DNA of 14,926 nt from Bacillota bacterium (GCA_023486985.1 JAMDEM010000069.1:1-14926), one strand, 5' to 3'. Positions 6,761 through 14,409 are shown, counted from the first letter of the stretch. Notes: a model not told the origin generated them from the letters alone. Numbers and translations are program-made.

Positions 6761-6956
6761 GGTTTGCTGTCTTTCTCTTATATGCAGAAAAGCTATTTTA
6801 TCAATATTTCTGGCTATCAAAATTCTGAAGGGTTTCCTTGGTTAATTCGTATTCAACTTGTAATAATTCATCCATATATTCCACTCCACATTATGAGTAA
6901 GGCTAAATAATTCTCGGCTGCTGAAGACATAGAAGCGAATTCAGAGGTAAATAAAA
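6761..6956. other. Intergenic stretch between the antitoxin promoter and tRNA-Ala
   Basis: No recognisable gene. On the minus strand a short frame from GTG 6884 (or ATG 6875) to a TGA at 6801 encodes about 27 acidic residues (MDELLQVEYELTKETLQ); it has no clear ribosome binding site and may be a gene remnant. A TTTTATTT run directly after the tRNA-Ala 3' end may help end tRNA transcription. Confidence 0.3.
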
Positions 6957-7032
6957 TGGTGGAGCCAGTCGGATTCGAACCGACGACCTCCTCCGTGCAA
7001 GGGAGGCGCTCTCCCAGCTGAGCCATGGCCCC
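6957..7032 (-). tRNA. tRNA-Ala (anticodon TGC)
   Basis: A 76-base cloverleaf including an encoded CCA. Acceptor stem GGGGCCA/TGGCTCC, D arm GCTCAGCTGGGAGAGC, anticodon loop CTTGCAC, and a T arm with GGTTCGAATCC. It follows tRNA-Ile by 9 bases and shares its promoter. Confidence 0.97.
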
Positions 7033-7041
7033 ACTAATGTA

Positions 7042-7118
<77 letters not shown>

Positions 7119-7144
7119 ATCCAAAAAGCTGATTGGACTATAGT

Positions 7145-7170
7145 GGTCAAGCACCATACGATGCCTGACC
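7145..7170 (-). other. Imperfect hairpin in the tRNA leader
   Basis: GGTCAGGCAT and GTGCTTGACC (minus strand) pair at 8 of 10 positions around a 6-base loop, between the tRNA promoter and tRNA-Ile. It may be a precursor processing structure; no T run follows, so it is not a terminator. Confidence 0.4.
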
Positions 7171-7179
7171 GCAAATAAA

Positions 7180-7208
7180 AGTTTATCATATTAAGAATAT
7201 GCTGTCAA
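7180..7208 (-). promoter_or_regulatory. Promoter of the tRNA-Ile/tRNA-Ala transcript
   Basis: Minus strand TTGACA (7203-7208) and TAAACT (7180-7185) with a 17-base spacer, about 60 bases upstream of tRNA-Ile. It lies just downstream of the SIMPL gene stop, so the tRNAs have their own start. Confidence 0.8.
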
Positions 7209-7225
7209 TATTTTTGCAGCGGCAG

Positions 7226-7948
7226 CTATTCAAGTTCAAAGCTTACAGTTACCCTTGCCCTGACAGTAATCTGGCCAAGGGCGATACTGCCTTCACTTTC
7301 TGATGAACCGGCTCCACTGCTTGCATTCTGAGACATGTTGGAAAAATTTTGCTGGTAGTATCCGCCGGAATATTCTTCTGTAATTGCATAAGGCTTGCCA
7401 ACCTTTTGTCCCAATTCCCCTGCTAAAGCAACAGCTTTCTCTTTGGCTGCTTTTATAGCCATGGCACGGGCTTGGTCTCTATATTTACGAAGTTCTGTAG
7501 TCTGGAGCTGTATCCCATAGACATAATTAACACCGGATTCAAGTATATTGCTAAGAAAATCTTCAAACCTGGAGATATCTTTTAAAGTAACCACAATCGT
7601 TTTATTCACAAAATAACCTATTAATTTGCGCTCCTCATCATTACGAGCATATTTTGGTTCAACGCTTATGTAGCCGGTTTGAATATATTTAGGGTCAATT
7701 TTATATTCTTTTGCAAGGGCTAATACCTTCTTAACCCGCGTATCATTTAGTTTTTTTGCTGTCCCGAGATCCTTATCCCATGTTTCTACTCCCATGTTGA
7801 TAACAATCTCATCAGGAACAACCCGGACTTCGGCGTCACCGGTAACTGTGATAAGCCGAAGTTCCGGCTTATCAGCCGCCACAGCGAAAAGTGAAAGACC
7901 TAGTACCAGAAGACATACAACAACACCGATTCTCATAATTCCCTTCAT
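7226..7948 (-). CDS. Secreted SIMPL-domain (DUF541) protein
   Basis: A 240-residue SIMPL/DUF541 protein, a family found in the periplasm or on the cell surface and linked in some bacteria to oxidative-stress defence; its biochemical role is unknown. The N-terminus (MKGIMRIGVVVCLLVLGLSL, then FAVAADKP) is a typical signal peptide, probably cleaved near Ala24. The domain follows from ITVTGDAEVRVVPDEIVINMGVET to the end, with repeated helical segments (ARAMAIKAAKEKAVALAGELG) and the characteristic final strand ITVRARVTVSFELE. Residues about 190-225 form a Gly/Ser/Asn-rich loop, longer than is common. AAGGAGGGATGAGTT precedes the ATG at 7948. It lies 13 bases after the metallophosphoesterase stop and is surely its operon partner. 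Confidence 0.9.
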   Translation of the reverse strand: MKGIMRIGVVVCLLVLGLSLFAVAADKPELRLITVTGDAEVRVVPDEIVINMGVETWDKDLGTAKKLNDTRVKKVLALAKEYKIDPKYIQTGYISVEPKYARNDEERKLIGYFVNKTIVVTLKDISRFEDFLSNILESGVNYVYGIQLQTTELRKYRDQARAMAIKAAKEKAVALAGELGQKVGKPYAITEEYSGGYYQQNFSNMSQNASSGAGSSESEGSIALGQITVRARVTVSFELE

Positions 7949-7961
7949 AACTCATCCCTCC

Positions 7962-8813
7962 TTAGTATTTTTTCAACCGGATTAAATATATCTCGGGGCG
8001 GCAGAAGAACCTTACCGGCGGATATATTGTTCCTGTGCCCTTTGATACTATGACTTTTGTATATTCTGTAGTAACAATACCTCCCCTGTATTTCTGCCCG
8101 TATTTTGTAGGCAGGTGAGCAGCCAGTAATCCGAAAAGTGTTACCTGCCCCCCGTGAGTATGCCCGCTTAAAACCAGTCTTATTTTATGAGTCTTTATCT
8201 CCTCCGCGTAATCAGGATTATGGGTTACTAAAATTACAAAATCTTTTTCCGTAACATCATGAATTGTTGCCTCAATATCAGGTTTTTCATGCCATAAATC
8301 CCCTATCCCGCCAATCTTAATTCTTCCACCCGCGGCTCCGTTATCAATCCATTCCGAGCGGTTATCAAGAAGGGTTATACCTGCATCCTTCATACATCTT
8401 CTTGTTAAGTCGGCGTCGCCCCAGTGATCGTGATTGCCGAGAACCCCGAACTTTCCCAGGGGCGCCTTTAAATTTTTCAGTTCTTCAAAACAAGGCTTTA
8501 TATACCTCCGTCCCTGGACATAATCACCTCCTAAAATAATAATATCCGGTTTTAATGCATTGGCTTTTTTTACAAATCCCTTAACTCTATTCCTTGAAAG
8601 ATACGGACCGTGATGAATATCCGACATAAATACAATCCTGGCACCATCGAAGGAATCAGGAATATCTTCATCAACAATATCAACTTCCTTCACCTGCACC
8701 AAGAAAGGTTCAATAAAAATATAAACACCAAATAATGCCGTTAATGAAATTGAACCCCATAAAAATTTAGTTAAATTACTTTTTTTCATTGATGTTTTAC
8801 AACCGCACTTCAA
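7962..8813 (-). CDS. Membrane-anchored calcineurin-like metallophosphoesterase (YkuE/YaeI type)
   Basis: A 283-residue enzyme that hydrolyses phosphoesters with two metal ions on the outer face of the membrane. One hydrophobic segment at about residues 15-40 (FLWGSISLTALFGVYIFIEPF) acts as an uncleaved anchor. The metal motifs follow in order: MSDIHHGP, LGGDYV, GNHDHWGD, VTHNPD and SGHTHGGQV. It ends with PPVRFFCRPEIYLIRL, usual for this branch. The start is TTG at 8813, supported by AGGGGG 10 bases upstream; the ATG at 8789 (MKKSNLTK) is a reasonable alternative without a good ribosome site. Relatives act in cell-envelope lipid metabolism, but the substrate here is unknown. It is divergent from the GNAT-like gene, whose promoter touches its 5' end. 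Confidence 0.92.
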   Translation of the reverse strand: MKCGCKTSMKKSNLTKFLWGSISLTALFGVYIFIEPFLVQVKEVDIVDEDIPDSFDGARIVFMSDIHHGPYLSRNRVKGFVKKANALKPDIIILGGDYVQGRRYIKPCFEELKNLKAPLGKFGVLGNHDHWGDADLTRRCMKDAGITLLDNRSEWIDNGAAGGRIKIGGIGDLWHEKPDIEATIHDVTEKDFVILVTHNPDYAEEIKTHKIRLVLSGHTHGGQVTLFGLLAAHLPTKYGQKYRGGIVTTEYTKVIVSKGTGTIYPPVRFFCRPEIYLIRLKKY

Positions 8814-8819
8814 AATCTA

Positions 8820-8848
8820 TTGACCCCCTAATGTATTTACTATATAAT
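8820..8848 (+). promoter_or_regulatory. Strong promoter of the GNAT-like gene
   Basis: TTGACC (8820-8825) and TATAAT (8843-8848) with a 17-base spacer. It gives a leader of about 80 bases before the ATG at 8937. Confidence 0.8.
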
Positions 8849-8885
8849 ATTTCCATAATCAAATTTAGCATACCTTTTGTTGCCA

Positions 8886-8904
8886 GCTGATCATAAAGAT
8901 CAGC
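8886..8904 (+). promoter_or_regulatory. Inverted repeat in the leader of the GNAT-like gene
   Basis: GCTGATC (8886-8892) and GATCAGC (8898-8904) form a perfect 7-bp palindrome with a 5-base spacer, in the mRNA leader 32 bases before the start codon. It could be an operator or an RNA hairpin; there is no T run, so it is not a normal terminator. Confidence 0.5.
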
Positions 8905-8936
8905 CTTGTTATTATAACAAAGAAAGGAAGATAAAA

Positions 8937-9662
8937 ATGTTTCTTGACCCCCCGGAAAAAGTATCCCAAACGCAAATTACCCTTGATGTCCGCGAAATTG
9001 AACCGCTCCTTCAGGGGCCGTCCATGGCAATTAAGCCCTGGCCGGGAGCAACTATCACCCTGAAAGACGGGCGCATAATGTACATCCGCGAGGCTAAGCT
9101 TGAAGAAGCTCCCATGATGATGGATTACATGAAAAAAGTTATGGAATCAGACCATGACTTTTATGATATTGTCGGCGCCCGCGTATATTCTGAGATTCTC
9201 GGCTGGTACAGAAAGCGGCTGAAGGATCCATATACCCTTGTAGGTCTCATTGACGGCCAATGGGCGGGCTTTGCCAACGGACGGCTCTTTAATGAAGACA
9301 TAAATATCAGCCTCCATTCCATGGCGCTTATCCGCGGCGGAAGAATTGGAGCAATTATGTATTACACCAAAGCTTACTATGCCTTTGAAATTCTCGGCAA
9401 TGAAGAGTGGTGGGCTACATACGAAAGCTATAACGGCTGGCACCGCTGGGGCCTGGGCATGGCTCAGCCCAGTTACCCGTGGCCCGAATACCAGCACGAA
9501 CTTGGCGGAGCAAAGGTTTATTATGTAACTAAAAAATACTGGGATTCAACCGTCAAGAATTATGTCCGCCAGATGGTCGGCTCGGATCTCGTATTCAATG
9601 TTCCTCCTGACATTGTCAAAAGGAATGAAATTATGAGAGTTCCGGAAGAAGTTCTGGTTTAA
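8937..9662 (+). CDS. GNAT-like acetyltransferase-fold protein
   Basis: A 241-residue protein whose residues about 45-215 look like a GNAT fold, the fold of acyl-CoA N-acyltransferases. The signs are IMYIREAKLEEAPMMMDYM at the start of the domain, YTLVGLIDGQWAGFANGRLF as central strands, an acyl-CoA-loop-like RGGRIGAIMYYTKAYYAFE, and ELGGAKVYYVTKKYWDS near the end as in the last GNAT strands. The middle is unusually rich in Trp, Tyr and His (NEEWWATYESYNGWHRWGLG). No substrate is evident. The ATG at 8937 is preferred over the TTG at 8877 because AAAGGAAG lies 6 bases upstream and because the longer version would translate the leader hairpin. It is a single-gene unit with its own promoter and terminator. 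The assignment rests on pattern only. Confidence 0.7.
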   Translation: MFLDPPEKVSQTQITLDVREIEPLLQGPSMAIKPWPGATITLKDGRIMYIREAKLEEAPMMMDYMKKVMESDHDFYDIVGARVYSEILGWYRKRLKDPYTLVGLIDGQWAGFANGRLFNEDINISLHSMALIRGGRIGAIMYYTKAYYAFEILGNEEWWATYESYNGWHRWGLGMAQPSYPWPEYQHELGGAKVYYVTKKYWDSTVKNYVRQMVGSDLVFNVPPDIVKRNEIMRVPEEVLV

Positions 9663-9667
9663 GTATT

Positions 9668-9702
9668 CCCCCTCACCTTTATCCTCTCCCCCCGGGGAGA
9701 GG
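9668..9702. repeat. Half MITE-like element (left end and hairpin)
   Basis: It begins CCCCCTCACC and ends in a hairpin of CCTCTCCCC (9683-9691) with GGGGAGAGG (9694-9702). This matches the left halves at 11197-11231 and 12594-12629, but the closing GGTGAGGGG end is absent. Confidence 0.7.
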
Positions 9703-9711
9703 AATAGTTAT

Positions 9712-9744
9712 AAAATACCCTGCGCTCTTGGCGCAGGGTATTTT
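9712..9744. terminator. Bidirectional terminator between the GNAT-like and HD-domain genes
   Basis: A perfect 14-bp stem, AAAATACCCTGCGC (9712-9725) with GCGCAGGGTATTTT (9731-9744), and a 5-base loop. The A and T ends of the stem let it work on both strands, fitting two convergent genes. It overlaps the first two bases of the HD gene's stop codon. Confidence 0.88.
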
Positions 9745-10393
9745 ATATTTTATCAAAATAATCCTTTGAAGAGGAAGGAACTTTTTTATCTTCGATTACT
9801 TTTGTCGCCCAGTAATCAGACCAGTGAAGAAGAAGAGTTAAAGGCTCCTCCTTACCCAAAATTTCCTTGCCTGACTCCACAAACAAGCCGTCATGATAAA
9901 CAATTGCCTGTACCTCCTCATCCAGGAGAGGCACAAACTTTGAAAGAATATACAGACTCCTGACGGACACAGAAACAGTGGGAAGGCTGTTATTTACGAC
10001 ATACTTTTTCCCGCGGTATTTTATCTCCCAGTCATCAGTGTTAGGCAGATAATAAGGCTTGCCCGGCATGCCAACTTTTCCAAGATCATGAAAAAGCCCT
10101 GCAATAACACAGCTTTCTTCGCTTATTTTTGAAGCCAGCGTCTCCCTTAACTTAAGAAGAATTTCCGTAACATTTACGCTGTGAATTAAAAGCCCGAACT
10201 TTTGGCTCATGTGGAACCTGGTGCTTGCAGGGTCTGTAAGCCAATTGGTATCCTTCTCAAGCATTTTAATAAGTTCATCCACCTGTTTTTTTCTCTGGAC
10301 AATCTTTAACAGAAGCCTGCTGTATCTTTCCTTTGCATCAGTCGGAATTTCACCTGTCCAGCCGAATTCTCCCTGCATTTTCTCTTCTGTCAT
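9743..10393 (-). CDS. HD-domain phosphohydrolase
   Basis: A 216-residue HD-superfamily metal-dependent phosphohydrolase, probably acting on a nucleotide or nucleic acid. The metal ligands are visible: His71 (LLIHSVNV), His102-Asp103 (GLFHDLGKVG), His167 (IVYHDGL) and Asp193 (LLHWSDYWAT). The N-terminal 60 residues are helical and without a known domain. The end (KVPSSSKDYFDKI) is polar. The ATG at 10393 has AGGAG 5 bases upstream and lies 14 bases after the cyclase stop; reading frames starting earlier would only overlap the cyclase gene. It is the last gene of the minus-strand cluster, and a terminator follows at once. Its link to the catabolic genes upstream is unclear; a nucleotide-related role would fit a pyrimidine pathway, but that is inference. 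Confidence 0.87.
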   Translation of the reverse strand: MTEEKMQGEFGWTGEIPTDAKERYSRLLLKIVQRKKQVDELIKMLEKDTNWLTDPASTRFHMSQKFGLLIHSVNVTEILLKLRETLASKISEESCVIAGLFHDLGKVGMPGKPYYLPNTDDWEIKYRGKKYVVNNSLPTVSVSVRSLYILSKFVPLLDEEVQAIVYHDGLFVESGKEILGKEEPLTLLLHWSDYWATKVIEDKKVPSSSKDYFDKI

Positions 10394-10407
10394 AACTTCT
10401 CCTAAAT

Positions 10408-11157
10408 TCACTCTTCTACAAATGCCACAATCCTGCAAATGCAGGACTCGCCTCCCACAAATCTCCACGGGAAAGCGCCTATTGTTACTCTCTGGTTTAA
10501 AAGCTTATCAATATCTCCCCCAAGATTTTCCGCATGAATGATGTCATACGGGAAAAGCTTGGTGTGCATCATCTGATAATCTTCAACCTTAAAGATTGAA
10601 TCAATCGATTTTCCCAGTTTCTTCTCACATTCCTCGGCAAGGTCAGGTCTTAGTTTCCTGATGACGGTATTCATTGGATGATCTGCTGAGCCGCAGTCCA
10701 CGCCTATCCAGCGAAGTTCCATCTCTTTTGCCCATTTCATCAATTCATGGTCGGGTCCAGGGTGCTTGCAGAAATACTTTGTCTCATCTGCTCCCGGCTC
10801 GCAATAGGCATGATGATGAAAACCGGTGTGCCAGACAAGAATATCGCCTTTTTTAACTTCAACTTTACTGGTTATATGATTAGGTTTTATTATGCCGTAT
10901 TCTCCAACTTCAGATACATCCACAATAACACCGGGACCGTAAAGCCTGTCCAGGGGAATGCTGGCTATATCCTTGCCGTTTGAGCAGAAATGAAGCGGCC
11001 CGTCCATGTGAGTCCCGCAGTGATTGGTAGTTGTAATAAGCTGTCCGTTCACCTTATGCTCGGATAGTCTTTTGATAAACTTTACCTCCGGCGGATTGTA
11101 AGTGGGCCAGGGCGGTGCCATGGCGCTCCATGGTTGTGAAAGATCAACAAGTTTCAT
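10408..11157 (-). CDS. Cyclase-family metal-dependent amidase (kynurenine formamidase/isatin hydrolase-like)
   Basis: A 249-residue member of the cyclase family, metal-dependent hydrolases that open amide or lactam bonds, such as kynurenine formamidase and isatin hydrolase. The family signature HCGTHMDGPLHF lies at residues 46-57 and supplies the metal ligands His46, His50 and Asp52 and the catalytic-site His56. Other family features are IPLDRLYGPGVIVDV, ILVWHTGFHHH, and the region WIGVDCGSADHP. The C-terminus FPWRFVGGESCICRIVAF is typical. GGAGGAAAATT precedes the ATG at 11157. It lies downstream of the cytosine-deaminase-like gene, with element 11197-11311 between. A role in opening the ring or cleaving an amide made by the deaminase product is plausible, but the substrate is unknown. 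Confidence 0.92.
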   Translation of the reverse strand: MKLVDLSQPWSAMAPPWPTYNPPEVKFIKRLSEHKVNGQLITTTNHCGTHMDGPLHFCSNGKDIASIPLDRLYGPGVIVDVSEVGEYGIIKPNHITSKVEVKKGDILVWHTGFHHHAYCEPGADETKYFCKHPGPDHELMKWAKEMELRWIGVDCGSADHPMNTVIRKLRPDLAEECEKKLGKSIDSIFKVEDYQMMHTKLFPYDIIHAENLGGDIDKLLNQRVTIGAFPWRFVGGESCICRIVAFVEE

Positions 11158-11196
11158 AATTTTCCTCCATTCTTAATATAGAATTTTATATTCTTG

Positions 11197-11311
11197 CCCC
11201 CTCACCCTGCCCTCTCCCCGGTGGGGAGAGGATATTTTTCTTTTTTCTCTCCCTATTGGGATGAATTTTTCTTTTCCTCCTCTCCATATGAGAGAGGACT
11301 TAGGTGAGGGG
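11197..11311. repeat. MITE-like element with terminal inverted repeats
   Basis: The ends CCCCTCACC and GGTGAGGGG are inverted copies about 115 bases apart. Inside are a hairpin CCTCTCCCC/GGGGAGAGG (up to 11231), a T-rich middle and a second hairpin, CCTCTC/GAGAGG around 11279-11297. It fills the gap between the amidohydrolase and cyclase genes. No coding capacity. Confidence 0.75.
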
Positions 11312-11317
11312 TTTTTC

Positions 11318-12559
11318 TTACCTGTAAATTTTTACCGTTGTTTTTGTTTCAGCAACTACTTTGCCGCGCTTTATCACATAAAGCCTGTCAGCCTGGGTTC
11401 TGAAGGCTTCCTGTACTGTTTCAGCATCTATTACATTAAAGCTAGCCGTATTGCCGGCTGCAATGCCGTAATCCTTTAATCTTAAAACCTTTGCCGCATT
11501 AACCGTGGGCATATCAAAGAGAATCTCAATCTCCGCGGGCATACTGAATTGCGCCGCATGAGCGGTTATCAAGCCTACCTCAAGCATATCTGCCTGTCCG
11601 AAAGTTGGATAAAAAGTATCTTTCAGACAGTCCTGCCCATAGCAAACATTGACTCCCGCATCAACCAGTTCCTTAACTCTGGTAATGCCTCTTCTGACAG
11701 GCTGTTTATCCCTCCTGCCCTGAAGCATAAGATTTGTGGCAGGATTGGTAATCATATTCATCTCAGCCTGCTTAATAAGATTGATAACCTTGGCTGCATA
11801 AGAATCATCATAAGCGGCAAGGGCGCAGGTATGTCCCGCGGTTACCCTTCCCTCCTTGTACCCTTCTCTTATGGCTGTGGCTGCAAGATATTGAAGAGTT
11901 CTTGCACCGGGGTCGTCAGTCTCATCCACATGCATATCTATATTGGCGTCAAATTCCTTTGCCAGCCTGAATGCATATTGAATATGCTTCTTGGAGTCGT
12001 CATAAGTCATTTCATTGTAAGGCATGCCGCCGACAACATCAGCGCCCATCTCCATGGCTTTTCTCATAAGCTTCTCAGTAGGCGCATTCTGGATGATTCC
12101 TTCCTGGGGGAAAGCAACAATCTGGATATCTACAAGGTCTTTATATGCTTTTCTTACCTCAAGCAAGCCTTCAAGAGGCTTCAAGCCGCCGATACCGTCA
12201 ACATCAACATGAGTTCTTAAAAAAGTTGTGCCGTGGCTTACCGCCCACTGGATTACCCTTCCGGCACGTTCCATAATATCTTCAATAGTGTATTTTTTCT
12301 TCTTATTCCAGATTATTTCAATTGCTTCAGTTAAAGTTCCTGATTTATTTTCCCGTACAACTTCACTGATAAGAACTTTATCAAGGTGCACATGGGGATC
12401 TATGAAAGTCGGTGCAACAAGCTTTCCGCCTGCATCTATTTCTTTTTTTCCCTTCTCCTGTATTTTTGGCGCAATCTTTGCAATCTTTTCCCCTGCCACG
12501 CCTATATCAACAGTTTTTTTGCTGCCCCTCAACTTTGCATTTCTGACAATAAGGTCCAT
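11318..12559 (-). CDS. Cytosine-deaminase-like amidohydrolase
   Basis: A 413-residue amidohydrolase with a metal-bound TIM barrel, closely patterned on E. coli cytosine deaminase CodA. Shared blocks are DPHVHLDK (metal ligands), ATHVDV-like RTHVDVDG, QIVAFPQEGI (the Gln that binds cytosine O2 in CodA), IDMHVDETDD (metal-binding His and catalytic Glu), TAGHTCAL, NPATNLMLQGR, RRGITRVKELVDAGVNVCYGQD and LKDYGIAAGN. In CodA the HxDD at the active site reads GHDD; here it is GQDC, so the metal-binding Asp is kept but the His before it and the substrate-side Asp after it differ. The substrate may therefore be another pyrimidine, triazine or cyclic amidine. AGGAG precedes the ATG at 12559. Repeat elements flank it on both sides. 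Confidence 0.9.
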   Translation of the reverse strand: MDLIVRNAKLRGSKKTVDIGVAGEKIAKIAPKIQEKGKKEIDAGGKLVAPTFIDPHVHLDKVLISEVVRENKSGTLTEAIEIIWNKKKKYTIEDIMERAGRVIQWAVSHGTTFLRTHVDVDGIGGLKPLEGLLEVRKAYKDLVDIQIVAFPQEGIIQNAPTEKLMRKAMEMGADVVGGMPYNEMTYDDSKKHIQYAFRLAKEFDANIDMHVDETDDPGARTLQYLAATAIREGYKEGRVTAGHTCALAAYDDSYAAKVINLIKQAEMNMITNPATNLMLQGRRDKQPVRRGITRVKELVDAGVNVCYGQDCLKDTFYPTFGQADMLEVGLITAHAAQFSMPAEIEILFDMPTVNAAKVLRLKDYGIAAGNTASFNVIDAETVQEAFRTQADRLYVIKRGKVVAETKTTVKIYR

Positions 12560-12593
12560 AACCTGCTCCTTTCTATACCTTTCCTGTATTCCT

Positions 12594-12701
12594 CCCCCTC
12601 ACCTTAATCCTCTCCCCATGGGGAGAGGGAATAATTAACTCCCCCTGCCCCTCTTTAGCAAAGAGGGGGGATAACTTACTCCCAAAGGTAGAGGTGAGGG
12701 G
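12594..12701. repeat. MITE-like element with terminal inverted repeats
   Basis: The ends CCCCTCACCT and AGGTGAGGGG are a perfect 10-bp inverted pair about 107 bases apart. The interior holds two hairpins: CCTCTCCCC/GGGGAGAGG (12609-12628 region) and CCCCTCTTT/AAAGAGGGG (12648-12668 region). It fills the gap between the MoaD-like and amidohydrolase genes. No coding capacity. Confidence 0.8.
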
Positions 12702-12730
12702 TTCCTTTGCATCAGCACTAAAAAACCTTT

Positions 12731-13009
12731 TTATCCACCGGACACCGGCGGGAACATAAGAATTTCGTTTCCCTCTTCCAGCATAAGGCTTAAATCATTT
12801 TTATTAATTAATTTTTCACTGCAGAATATCTTGATATGGGGATTTAATCTGCCTTCCTTCAGGATAGCCTCTTTAAATTTTCTCCCGTACCTTGATACAA
12901 GAAAATCAAGTAAGCCTGCCAGAGTTGTGCCCTCATTTATCTCTATACTTTCTTTGCTTACACCTGCCGCATCTTTAATAAAAGAATAAAGTTTTATACT
13001 TACTTTCAT
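12731..13009 (-). CDS. MoaD/ThiS-like ubiquitin-fold protein ending in Gly-Gly
   Basis: A 92-residue beta-grasp protein of the MoaD/ThiS group. Members carry sulfur as a C-terminal thiocarboxylate for molybdopterin, thiamine or other cofactors, or act as ubiquitin-like modifiers. Marks are MKVSIKLYSFIKDAAG at the N-terminus, TLAGLLDFLVSRYG, the late strand region LSLMLEEGNEILMFPPVSGG and the free Gly-Gly end needed for adenylation. A 10-residue loop, HIKIFCSEKLINK, replaces the usual VNG segment. Its ATG overlaps the TGA of the DUF1116 gene (ATGA), so the two are translationally coupled. No MoaE, ThiG or E1-like MoeB lies in the window, so its partner is unknown. It could supply molybdopterin for a hydroxylase encoded nearby. 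Confidence 0.85.
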   Translation of the reverse strand: MKVSIKLYSFIKDAAGVSKESIEINEGTTLAGLLDFLVSRYGRKFKEAILKEGRLNPHIKIFCSEKLINKNDLSLMLEEGNEILMFPPVSGG

Positions 13010-14409
13010 TTCTTGTATACTCTGCCAAACTCTTCAATTGCCTGCTCAAAACACTCAAAAGACGCAAAAAGGATTCCCGCTCCCACCTGCCCTATTCCGG
13101 GCTTTTTATGGGCAATTCCGGTGTTTATAATCGGCGTAATTCCCGTATCGGCAACCTTTCGTATATCAACGCCAACCGGTGCACCTCTAAAATCAAGGGC
13201 GGGAATCTGGTAATCCCTGTGTTCGGAGTGGCTTATCCGGTACATCTTCATTGTATATTCAACCGCTTCTGCAGCTTTGCCGCCGATAAACTTTACTATT
13301 GCCGGAGCGCATGCCATGGCAAAACCGCCTATTCCGGCAGTTTCTGATATGGTGCTGTCTCCCAGATCAGGGTTGGCATCCTTCTCGCTGAAACCCGAAA
13401 AATAAAGTCCCTTTGGCTCGCCAGCCGGAGCGGTAAACCATTTTTCTCCGAGACCTGCAATCCTGATGCCTATATCTGTGCCGTTTCTTGCCATAGCTGA
13501 CATTATGGTGCTTCCTTTAAATCCCATGATTGAATCAGATATAGCCTTGCACGCAGCCATTGAAATATTTAAATAAAAATGAACATTGCCGCTGATAAAG
13601 TCCGTCACATCTTTGATTACTGATGAAGACTCGCCGCTTTCAAGAAGAAACGGCAGAATCTCCTTCAGGAAAAGACTCGTGCCGGCAACATTCCGGTTAT
13701 GACATTCGTCACCCATTAAAAGCGCCTGTGAGGTAAGTTTCTTTATATCAATACCGCCTGATTTCAAAATGGCTTTTTTAAGAAGAGGAGCAAATACTTT
13801 CTCCATCCATTTCAGGCGCTTGATTACCTCGCTGTCATAAGCTCCAAACCTTAATACCTTGCCGAGTCCCTCGTTAATGGTGCAGTGCGCAGTGTTTCCA
13901 TAAGTTACATTCTTCATGCAGTAAACATACATGGAAGGCGAAACCACGCCTGCCATAGGTCCCACAGTCCCGTGGTGATGGCAGGGTGAAAATTTTATTT
14001 TCCCGCTTTCGGCTAATTGTTTTGCCTCTCTGATATTTGCGGCTTTGCCCTCATAAATAAGGGCTCCCATAACTGCACCTTTCACAGGCCCGCACATTCT
14101 TTCCCATGTCACAGGAGGACCGGCATGGAGTATCATATTTTCCTTCATTCCGGGTATAACATCACGTGCCTGCTTTAAATCCATAAGAACCGGTCTGGAT
14201 TCAACCAGCCTTTTTACCGCCTGATTATTTGCCTTTTCAATCGCCTCATCATCCATCAGTCTGGTAAGAATATCAATGTTTTTTACCGCAGGCGGCTTCC
14301 AGCTTACATTAACAACAGGAACACCCTGGGCTTTGAAAGAGTTATAAAAATTTTCAAGCCCGAGATTTATAACTTTTAATTCACTTAAAAGGGGATTGTT
14401 TGACTTCAT
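13006..14409 (-). CDS. DUF1116 protein (YlbE/AllG-like, oxamate carbamoyltransferase-related)
   Basis: A 467-residue DUF1116 protein. The E. coli member YlbE (AllG) is a subunit of the FdrA/YlbE/YlbF system that makes carbamoyl phosphate and oxamate in anaerobic allantoin breakdown. Conserved blocks are VPVVNVSWKPPA near residue 30, ILHAGPPVTWERMCGPVKGA, KFSPCHHHGTVGPMAGVVSP, INEGLGKVLRFGAY and LLMGDECHNRNVAG, all typical of the family. It overlaps the upstream gene by ATGA and the MoaD-like gene downstream by ATGA. No FdrA (its usual acyl-CoA-synthetase-like partner), DUF2877 or carbamate kinase is visible in the window, though the upstream part of the operon is cut off. Function in this organism is inferred only from the family and its neighbours. 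Confidence 0.92.
   Translation of the reverse strand: MKSNNPLLSELKVINLGLENFYNSFKAQGVPVVNVSWKPPAVKNIDILTRLMDDEAIEKANNQAVKRLVESRPVLMDLKQARDVIPGMKENMILHAGPPVTWERMCGPVKGAVMGALIYEGKAANIREAKQLAESGKIKFSPCHHHGTVGPMAGVVSPSMYVYCMKNVTYGNTAHCTINEGLGKVLRFGAYDSEVIKRLKWMEKVFAPLLKKAILKSGGIDIKKLTSQALLMGDECHNRNVAGTSLFLKEILPFLLESGESSSVIKDVTDFISGNVHFYLNISMAACKAISDSIMGFKGSTIMSAMARNGTDIGIRIAGLGEKWFTAPAGEPKGLYFSGFSEKDANPDLGDSTISETAGIGGFAMACAPAIVKFIGGKAAEAVEYTMKMYRISHSEHRDYQIPALDFRGAPVGVDIRKVADTGITPIINTGIAHKKPGIGQVGAGILFASFECFEQAIEEFGRVYKK

Noticed and set aside
8877..8936. Upstream TTG start for the GNAT-like gene
   Set aside because: It would translate the leader palindrome and has no ribosome binding site, while the ATG at 8937 has AAAGGAAG 6 bases upstream.
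11549..12220. Long plus-strand reading frame of 223 codons
   Set aside because: It lies opposite the well-supported amidohydrolase gene and encodes no recognisable protein; it is a shadow frame.
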